Source of the DNA: Microcaldota archaeon
GTDB lineage: Archaea > Micrarchaeota > Micrarchaeia > Norongarragalinales > SBBD01
Assembly (NCBI GenBank): GCA_016212475.1
Contig: JACRGC010000016.1
Span: 73,824-129,858, forward strand
Direction of reading: 5' to 3'
DNA length: 56,035 bases
The notes under the pieces were generated by a model. It was not told where the DNA came from. It made no database searches and was given only the letters and a program-made list of their open reading frames with translations. Below, one piece after another: positions 50,635-56,035 of this stretch; the first letter of the stretch is position 1, and every line of letters starts with the position of its first letter. The position numbers and the translations under genes were made by a program.

Positions 50635-52179
50635 TTATTTTGGCATTCTATTTTTTTTATACTCCTCTATTTTTTTACTTGCTTTTTCCTTTCTTTCAAG
50701 CAGTTCCGTTAATCGTAAATACCAATATCTATCCGACCATGTAGAATCAGAAATAGTATTTTCATAATTTTTTTCTAAACTCGTAACTATTCTTTTTATG
50801 CGGTTTTCATATTTATTATATTTCTTATATTTGTCAGAAAATTTTCCTCTGGTGATTATCTGCCGAAATAATTCTTCTGTTTCAACTTTATCTTTCAATA
50901 CAAACAACGGTGCTATATCTGAATTCTTCATAATTTTTCGAATCCTATCCCCAAACCTTCTTTTTTCAAATAGTTCCCAACTTCTATTTTCATTTAACAA
51001 ATCTATAAACTCTTTTCTTACTTCCGGGTCGACAATTATGTTTTTCCAAAGCCGATTATTGCTTCTTATATTTCTTAAAAAATTTAAATTATAAGCTTCT
51101 CTATTTTCTTTATATGCAATCCCGTAAGTTACCTCATATGCAGTTTCAATTTGTGAAAGTAATTCAAAATTTTTCTTAGCTGATAAAACCGAATTTAGGG
51201 CGTAATTATTGGCCGTTACACCTGAAATTCCAAATCTTTTTTTAAGCACGTTCTTTAGTATTTCAATTGCTTTTGGCTCAAATCGTGGATTTTCTTTAAT
51301 TTTTTTTGAAATCGAGAATATAGTTTTAGGAATTGCTTCATGGCCATTTTTAACCGTTTTATGCCAAAACGAATTCACCAATGGCATTTCATCAATTTGG
51401 GCGGTTTTATTATCTTTCAATTCGTCCAAAAGCATGAGGTTCAATAGTTTGTATTTCATTTCTGCTTTACCGTGCCAAAATGTAGTTGTAATTAGGCTTC
51501 CGATATTCTTTTTTTCCGGATCATAAAATTTTACCAAAAAAGCCTTCCTGTCTTCTGGAATTTCATTTTCAAAGTTTCCTGTTTTTATTTGCTTTCCAAA
51601 TCTCGATGGTTTTAGGATATCTCCTAGGTATTCAGCCGTCCTTAAATAATCCTTGATTACATTCAAAACGCTGTATTTCTTTATTTTCCCAAATGCATTT
51701 TCAGATACATCCAAATGCACTATCCTATCCCCTGTATTTGTCCTGCTAACATTGTGCCTTATTTTTGAAAATAATTCCAAGGGAATATTTAGCTTATGGG
51801 AAATGCTTCCCTCCTTTCCTGGGTGCTTAACCGAAAAATACCCGAATTTAGCGCTTTGCCTCCTGAAATCATCCTTCAAAGGGACATCAACGCCATCGAC
51901 ATGGAGGTTGAAAAGAGAATATTTTTTGTTTTTTAAGCCTGTCCGCCTTTCGGTAACCCCCAAATCAATCAGGATGGATTCCTTTGGATTTTCCTTATTA
52001 TGGATCTTGATGATGGAAGCAAAATCCCTGCTTTTATTAATTTCCTTGGTTGTACCCAATTCTGCATGGTTTCCTTCAATTATCGGGAGAAATACGTTGC
52101 TTATTACTTCATCCGGGCTTCGGGCATCCTTGATTAGGTAAAATAGGTTTGAAACCGAAGTTGTTTTGGTTAATTCCAT
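50635..52179 (-). CDS. Unknown 514-aa protein
   Basis: A 514-residue soluble protein with no recognised family. The first third is alpha/beta (LFNLHVDGVDVPLKDDFRRQ, DRIVHLDVSENAFGKIKKYS). The remainder is mainly helical and rich in Lys, Asn, Ile and Tyr, ending in a coiled segment (TELLERKEKASKKIEEYKKN). The codon composition is visibly more AT-rich than the neighbours, which hints at later acquisition. It contains no Cys motif, so a direct redox role with its neighbours is not suggested by sequence. A minus-strand TATA-like TTATAAATTTA lies at 52201-52211. It sits between ccdA and the TlpA-like gene. Confidence 0.7.
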   Translation of the reverse strand: MELTKTTSVSNLFYLIKDARSPDEVISNVFLPIIEGNHAELGTTKEINKSRDFASIIKIHNKENPKESILIDLGVTERRTGLKNKKYSLFNLHVDGVDVPLKDDFRRQSAKFGYFSVKHPGKEGSISHKLNIPLELFSKIRHNVSRTNTGDRIVHLDVSENAFGKIKKYSVLNVIKDYLRTAEYLGDILKPSRFGKQIKTGNFENEIPEDRKAFLVKFYDPEKKNIGSLITTTFWHGKAEMKYKLLNLMLLDELKDNKTAQIDEMPLVNSFWHKTVKNGHEAIPKTIFSISKKIKENPRFEPKAIEILKNVLKKRFGISGVTANNYALNSVLSAKKNFELLSQIETAYEVTYGIAYKENREAYNLNFLRNIRSNNRLWKNIIVDPEVRKEFIDLLNENRSWELFEKRRFGDRIRKIMKNSDIAPLFVLKDKVETEELFRQIITRGKFSDKYKKYNKYENRIKRIVTSLEKNYENTISDSTWSDRYWYLRLTELLERKEKASKKIEEYKKNRMPK

Positions 52180-52246
52180 CTTAAATCAACAAACGATGAA
52201 TAAATTTATAATAAAAAAATATTGATAAAAAAATCAAAATAACTAA

Positions 52247-53395
52247 CTACCCAAACGTAAACGCATAAATTGCAAATCCATCCCCGCTGGTTTCTAATTC
52301 CAGGAGGTTTTCACCAAACTCCAAATTCCCGCCAATCAGCCGATACATCCTAGGTTCCAAAAACTCAACCGTGCTTTTTCCCTCCATATCTATTTGCACA
52401 TCCTCCCCCTTATTCCAATTATCTAAGTATTTCCCATTTAATAAAATGGTAGCAGACGATTTGCCTTCAGTTACCAGGAAAACTTTAGACGCCTTGAATT
52501 TATATCCGATTTTCCCAGATCCATTCCCAACATGCTCAAGATTCCCATAATTGTTCTTCCATTTGCCCTCAAGAGTAATCGCCTCTATTGGAACGGATTT
52601 TGGATACGCATAATTCACAATTTCATCCGGCTTAAACCCCTCCACATTCCCAAGTTCCGCCCTTGCAAACCCATATCCGGCGTAAGTTTCGGGCGATTGC
52701 CCCCTATTTGCAGGAGTCAATTCCTTGATTTGGGAAAATGCAGTGCCGTTGAATTTGAGGCTATCGATCCTTTCAAGAAGCAGTTTTTGTATCATCATCT
52801 CGGTTTCCTCATACCCCCCTTCGCCAATATGGTCATACCTAATTCTGCCCTGCGCATCGATCAAATATTTCCTTGGCCAATAATTGTTCTTATACGCCTT
52901 CCAGGTCAAGTAATCATTATCCATTGCAACGGGGTATTTTACGCTAGCTTTTATTACCGCTGCCTTCACATTTTCCAATTTCTTTTCAAATTCAAATTCC
53001 GGAGTATGCACGCCAATGATTACAAGCCCATCCTTGCCGTATTTTTCATCCCACCCATTCAAAAAAGGGATTGTGCGCTGGCAATTAATGCAGCTATACG
53101 TCCAAAAATCCACAAGCACAACTTTGCCCCTAAGGCTTTCCAAACTAAGCGGCTTGCTATTTATCCAATTGCTAATTCCAATGATTTCAGGAGCGGTTGG
53201 TTTGGTGGCATCAACTATTGCATTCCTAGTTCCGGATAGCAAATCCTTGTTGTTATCGTTATTTTGGGGCGGCAATTCCTGATTCTTATTTGGCAAATTT
53301 TTCGAAGAATTCAAAATCAATATTGCCGCAGCTATCAGAACCATCCAAACAATCAGCTGGTTTTTTTTGACAAATTCCAAGAGGGCATTGTTCAT
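52247..53395 (-). CDS. Membrane-anchored TlpA/DipZ-like thioredoxin
   Basis: A 382-residue extracytoplasmic protein. One N-terminal helix (QLIVWMVLIAAAILILNSS) is followed by a redoxin domain with LRGKVVLVDFWTYSCINCQRTIPFL. The active site is the C-I-N-C pair, and the family strand is GLVIIGVHTPEFEFEK. NYWPRKYLIDAQGRIRYDHIGEGGYEETE is characteristic of the DipZ subgroup rather than of general TlpA. The C-terminal 150 residues form a beta-rich domain (FKASKVFLVTEGKSSATILLNGKYLDNW) like that of bacterial DipZ, where it is fused to CcdA. Here CcdA is separate. It probably reduces surface disulfides. Confidence 0.9.
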   Translation of the reverse strand: MNNALLEFVKKNQLIVWMVLIAAAILILNSSKNLPNKNQELPPQNNDNNKDLLSGTRNAIVDATKPTAPEIIGISNWINSKPLSLESLRGKVVLVDFWTYSCINCQRTIPFLNGWDEKYGKDGLVIIGVHTPEFEFEKKLENVKAAVIKASVKYPVAMDNDYLTWKAYKNNYWPRKYLIDAQGRIRYDHIGEGGYEETEMMIQKLLLERIDSLKFNGTAFSQIKELTPANRGQSPETYAGYGFARAELGNVEGFKPDEIVNYAYPKSVPIEAITLEGKWKNNYGNLEHVGNGSGKIGYKFKASKVFLVTEGKSSATILLNGKYLDNWNKGEDVQIDMEGKSTVEFLEPRMYRLIGGNLEFGENLLELETSGDGFAIYAFTFG

Positions 53396-53412
53396 AAAAT
53401 CAGCGTACTTTC

Positions 53413-53440
53413 ATTAAAAAAAATAAAAAAAACAAAAAAG
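53413..53440 (-). terminator. Oligo-T terminator of the small zinc-ribbon gene
   Basis: Minus-strand T-tracts, CCTTTTTTGTTTTTTTTATT and onward, just after the stop codon at 53450. They also mark the start of the TlpA-like gene's upstream region. Confidence 0.55.
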
Positions 53441-53449
53441 GAAAACTCC

Positions 53450-53584
53450 TTACTTCTTCCAAACAAGCGGCTTTCCACATCCATCGCACTTAGATGCTGC
53501 AGGTATTTTTTCCATGCCCTTTTTCATCATCTTAACCTCGTCGCAGTCATTGCACATTCCAACCGCAATTTCAGATGCTTTCAT
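53450..53584 (-). CDS. Tiny zinc-ribbon protein, 44 aa
   Basis: A short frame, MKASEIAVGMCNDCDEVKMM then KKGMEKIPAASKCDGCGKPLVWKK. Two C-x2-C knuckles (CNDC and CDGC) 24 residues apart form a complete zinc ribbon, and the basic end would suit nucleic-acid or ribosome binding. Minus-strand oligo-T after the stop supports its reality. It is independent of the TlpA-like gene downstream. No specific function can be assigned. Its composition is unlike the overlapping antisense frames. Confidence 0.65.
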   Translation of the reverse strand: MKASEIAVGMCNDCDEVKMMKKGMEKIPAASKCDGCGKPLVWKK

Positions 53585-53828
53585 TACAAATCCCCTCGCC
53601 TAACAGGCTAAATGAAAAGGGGTGGTATGTTTTTAATACTGGGGGTTAATCTAAAAAAAATGATTCTAAGTGCAATTAGGGGCATGCTTCGGGGAGGTAG
53701 CAGGGGAACCCTAGGTTCCCCTAAGACGTCCAAAAAGTGGGCTGACAGTATTTGTTCAACGTCTATTGTTGCAATTTCGTTTCCAGTATTAGCGTTTCCT
53801 TTGTTTCACTTCATTTGATTAAACAAAT
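53585..53828. other. Intergenic stretch with GC-rich hairpin
   Basis: A 244-base gap between minus-strand genes. AGGGGAACC (53702-53710) pairs with GGTTCCCCT (53714-53722) around CTA, a strong stem in AT-rich surroundings. A 68-residue plus-strand frame crosses the hairpin but has no ribosome site or protein-like pattern. Nothing else is evident. Confidence 0.5.
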
Positions 53829-54914
53829 TCAATCTATTTCCTTTATCCCTAATTTTTCATTCAAATATTGCTGGAAGGATACTTCGGCTGCACTAACGTT
53901 GATTAGTGCGAGAATCAAAAATAACCAATTTGATTTTAATGCGACGAAAATAAGTAATATTGTCGAAATTCCCAACAAAATCTCATAACTTAAAACGTAT
54001 TTTTTTAATATTTCATTATCGATCGAATCCTTTCCTATAAGAATCTGGAATGCCTCCATTTTATTTACCAATGCCGAAATCAGAAAGAAAAATAACAAAT
54101 AGCAAAAACTCAGCAAAACTTCATCCGAAGGCAGTGGAATTGCAATCGCCCTAAGTTCTTTGACGAAATGTACTGTGCCTAATGAAATTAGGTAGAGGGC
54201 GGATATCGCAAAATATAATTTTTTTAGACTCGGCCAATGCTTATTTTTTGATGATAATTTGGCGGTTTTTGGATCTGTTAGGGAAAAGTATCCTGATAGG
54301 ATGACGATAATTCCCATTACAATGTTCGTTGAAAAAACAAACACTCCAAAAACGATCATCGCGCCAATAATGAGATTAAAATCCAAATCAAGTTTGCCGG
54401 GGTTTTTGCCTATTGCGTATGTAATCGAACCAAAGGCTATTCGTAAAAGATTGAGAACATATGTCAAAATAAATGGTGCAAGGACCAATAAGGTTGTCGG
54501 ATCAATTCCGTTTGGGAAATTTTGAATTGAAAATTTCGGATTTTCTTTAAAAAACATCGAATCAACCATTAATACCCCAAGGACTACAAAGAGCACTATT
54601 GCCATTACTACAAATCCTGCCAGAATTAGATTGAAAAATAATTTAATTGACGAGAATGCCCCTTCTTTTCGAGCCTTCAAAATCGCTTCTGATTCCTTGT
54701 GGGGGAATACGAATTCAATCAAAAGGATTGGAATTGAAAGCAATCCGATAATAAGAAAAAGTCCAGCTTGAAGATTCAACGGTAAAAGCATCATCGAAGA
54801 AGAATCCAAGAAATTTCCCCCAATTAACCCTATTGCCGCCCCAAGTATAACCATGGAGAGCAGTATCAAACTGTTCAGGGGTTTAGATTCAAGCGAAAAG
54901 AGGAAATCCGACAT
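53829..54914 (-). CDS. Polytopic membrane protein of unknown function
   Basis: A 361-residue protein with about nine or ten membrane helices, starting MSDFLFSLESKPLNSLILLS. Hydrophobic stretches include LVILAPFILTYV-like and NIVMGIIVILSGYFSL segments. The loops are short, with charged KESEAILKARKEGAFSS and KTAKLSSKNKHWPSLKK facing the cytoplasm. No transporter signature or catalytic motif is recognised. The AT-rich composition resembles that of the 50635 gene. It ends near the hairpin-containing gap and is the nearest gene to the tRNA-Ile remnant, 86 bases downstream of the tRNA on the same strand. Confidence 0.7.
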   Translation of the reverse strand: MSDFLFSLESKPLNSLILLSMVILGAAIGLIGGNFLDSSSMMLLPLNLQAGLFLIIGLLSIPILLIEFVFPHKESEAILKARKEGAFSSIKLFFNLILAGFVVMAIVLFVVLGVLMVDSMFFKENPKFSIQNFPNGIDPTTLLVLAPFILTYVLNLLRIAFGSITYAIGKNPGKLDLDFNLIIGAMIVFGVFVFSTNIVMGIIVILSGYFSLTDPKTAKLSSKNKHWPSLKKLYFAISALYLISLGTVHFVKELRAIAIPLPSDEVLLSFCYLLFFFLISALVNKMEAFQILIGKDSIDNEILKKYVLSYEILLGISTILLIFVALKSNWLFLILALINVSAAEVSFQQYLNEKLGIKEID

Positions 54915-55000
54915 ATTTCAAAATGATTACCTTCTGATAATTAAAAAGGATATGCGAATCAAAGCATTCGCCTTTGTTCCACTGGGCTTATTAAAAAAAG

Positions 55001-55069
55001 TGGGCCAGCCCGGATTTGAACCGGGAACCTTTCGATTATCAGTCGAACGCTCCAACCAGATTAAGCTAC
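55001..55069 (-). tRNA. tRNA-Ile (anticodon GAU), 5' acceptor strand missing in place
   Basis: On the minus strand: D arm GCTT/GAGC with loop AATCTGGTTG, anticodon stem TTCGA/TCGAA, loop CTGATAA (anticodon GAT at about 55040-55038), T arm CCCGG-TTCAAAT-CCGGG, and acceptor 3' strand CTGGCCC plus A. The partner strand should be GGGCCAG just before TAGCTT, but the bases there are AATCCTG, which pair at only three of seven positions. No GGGCCAG occurs between here and the window end. No TATA box precedes the D arm. An intron containing the adjacent endonuclease gene, with the first exon beyond the window, explains this best. Confidence 0.8.
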
Positions 55070-55074
55070 AGGAT

Positions 55075-55971
55075 TTAGCTTTGCAAAAAGTTATTGCCAA
55101 AGTCCCTAACTGTAGTTGCCCACGTCTTAGCTTTTTGGAGCTTATCATTTTTATATGCTATGTCGAAGCCAATTTTATCCGCAAAATTGAATACGGACTT
55201 TTGCCTAACTAAAATACATAGCATCACTGTTGTTTTATTGTCCTTTTTTCTATTTATTTCCTCGATTTTATAAACTCTGGTTGTTTCAACATCTAAATCG
55301 AGCATCAGGTTCCTTATTTGGTTGAGAAATTCATAGCCATTCCTAATCAAATCCCTTGTTTTTCCCATACTGTATCTTATTTTCCATCCGCTATTTCCGC
55401 TTGGGCTAATACTACCTTCACATGAAAATGCCCTCCTTAAAAAAGCCGCTTTTATCATGGGAGATCCATTCAAAATCCAATTTGGCACATCGTAATTTTT
55501 AGTTACCTTTTCCCCTGTTGCAACTCCGCAAAGCATCAGAATTCTTGACACCGCCGAATTGCAAATTATTACTCCCCTGCTCCTTCCGTTTATTCTTTTT
55601 CCCCAATCACGGATTTTTCCCTCAATTCCAAATATTTTTTTCATCAGTGAATTGAAATAAACAAGGTCTTCATCATTTTTTGAAAAATACCCCAAATAGT
55701 CGTATTTAATGTGGCCATCTATTTTCCTTCCTGCCAAATGCCCATCCGTAAGGAGGCTTGAAACAATTTCAGAAAGTTCAACAGACGGATAGATGGGCAG
55801 CAAATTAGGTATCTTTGCAAGCGCCCTCTTTGCAAACGCAGGGTAAACATACGTGCCTGCAAATGATTCTTTGTTGACTAATTCTTCCATAAAACGAGAG
55901 CGTCCAATAAATAATCCAAAAAGCTCTTTGCCAATGTTCTGACATTGTGGGCTGCCGCCCACATAAGGCAC
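55075..55971 (-). CDS. LAGLIDADG homing endonuclease in the tRNA-Ile gene
   Basis: A 298-codon frame of which about residues 28-298 look genuine (ATG 55890, MEELVNKESFAG). Two LAGLIDADG helices are present: LSEIVSSLLTDGHL (about 66-79, catalytic Asp) and KAAFLRRAFSCEGSIS (about 174-189, catalytic Glu). It is a monomeric double-motif enzyme of the kind encoded in archaeal introns. The frame before residue 28 runs through GC-rich hairpins and is probably not translated. The stop codon is five bases from the last recognisable tRNA base, so the gene fills the putative intron. Both acidic residues are intact, suggesting activity. Confidence 0.85.
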   Translation of the reverse strand: MPYVGGSPQCQNIGKELFGLFIGRSRFMEELVNKESFAGTYVYPAFAKRALAKIPNLLPIYPSVELSEIVSSLLTDGHLAGRKIDGHIKYDYLGYFSKNDEDLVYFNSLMKKIFGIEGKIRDWGKRINGRSRGVIICNSAVSRILMLCGVATGEKVTKNYDVPNWILNGSPMIKAAFLRRAFSCEGSISPSGNSGWKIRYSMGKTRDLIRNGYEFLNQIRNLMLDLDVETTRVYKIEEINRKKDNKTTVMLCILVRQKSVFNFADKIGFDIAYKNDKLQKAKTWATTVRDFGNNFLQS

Positions 55972-56031
55972 GCGCGGCGCCGCGTGCCGATTCTTTGCTC
56001 CGAAATCCTTGAACCGTAGCGGTTGGCAAAG
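55932..56031. repeat. Cluster of consecutive hairpins at the window end
   Basis: Four adjacent stems: CAATGT/ACATTG (55932-55947), TGTGGGC/GCCCACA (55946-55963), GGCACGCG/CGCGTGCC (55967-55988), and CTTTGC/GCAAAG (55993-56031) enclosing AACCG/CGGTT (56012-56024). The GC content is far above the surroundings. They lie just upstream of the endonuclease gene on its strand, so they are probably part of the intron RNA or a separate structured RNA. Confidence 0.6.
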
Positions 56032-56035
56032 CCGC

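Noticed and set aside
53612-53818. 68-codon plus-strand frame
   Set aside because: It crosses a perfect hairpin, lacks a ribosome site and shows no protein-like pattern.
1-56035. CRISPR arrays, insertion-sequence transposases and rRNA genes
   Set aside because: No regularly spaced direct repeats, no transposase motifs and no rRNA segments were recognised by eye anywhere in the window.

Overview
The window is chromosomal DNA of an archaeon. It encodes archaeal/eukaryotic-type ribosomal proteins (S17e, stalk proteins P0/L10 and L12/P1, L1), a family B DNA polymerase with an intein, an archaeal/eukaryotic-type tyrosyl-tRNA synthetase, a chromosome-type SMC and tRNA genes with bulge-helix-bulge introns. 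TATA-like boxes lie 25-60 bases before many starts, and GGTG ribosome sites are common. The DNA is AT-rich and genes are tightly packed on both strands. Small zinc-ribbon and membrane proteins are frequent, and one surface protein is giant. This mix suggests a DPANN-like lineage (Diapherotrites or Micrarchaeota type), but that placement is inference and no rRNA is present to confirm it.

Layout. 1-5.2 kb: 5'-truncated view of cysS (reverse strand, cut by the window start), an MgtC/DUF4010 membrane protein, an RHH/RelE toxin-antitoxin pair overlapping a PolB-exonuclease-like protein, and a Trm9-like methyltransferase. 5.2-12 kb: a duplicated tRNA promoter, tRNA-Gln with a textbook intron, S17e, TyrRS, two glycosyltransferases, a polytopic membrane protein and a thioredoxin-like protein. 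11.8-12.7 kb: tRNA-Asn with an apparent D-arm intron, followed by a second toxin-antitoxin pair enclosed by a perfect 20-bp repeat of the tRNA 3' end. 12.7-18.6 kb: two-subunit fumarase, tRNA-Val with intron, two tiny proteins, a TtuA/Ncs6-type tRNA thiolase and an APC permease. 18.6-28 kb: SMC, an alpha/beta hydrolase, a PRC-barrel protein and intein-containing PolB. 28-31.4 kb: DUF92, a TrkA-like protein with a degenerate pore, an epimerase, and a zinc-ribbon gene whose last 19 codons are duplicated with only synonymous changes. 31.5-42.9 kb: a surface-protein locus with a 3313-residue giant. 43-46.5 kb: MscL, the L1-P0-L12 operon and two tiny paralogous proteins. 46.5-55 kb: PEP synthase, CcdA and a TlpA/DipZ-like thioredoxin around an unknown 514-residue protein, a tiny zinc ribbon and another membrane protein. 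55-56 kb: the 3' nine-tenths of tRNA-Ile(GAU) joined to a LAGLIDADG endonuclease gene and a run of hairpins, consistent with a very large tRNA intron that leaves the window.

Together the genes serve translation and tRNA maturation, replication and segregation, gluconeogenesis and envelope glycan assembly (PEP synthase, fumarase, GT2, GT4, epimerase), and extracytoplasmic thiol chemistry (CcdA plus TlpA-like). The striking theme is small parasites or remnants of insertion at conserved sites: an intein at the polymerase active site, an endonuclease gene in a tRNA gene, a toxin-antitoxin cassette at a tRNA 3' end, and a gene 3' end duplicated with synonymous divergence.
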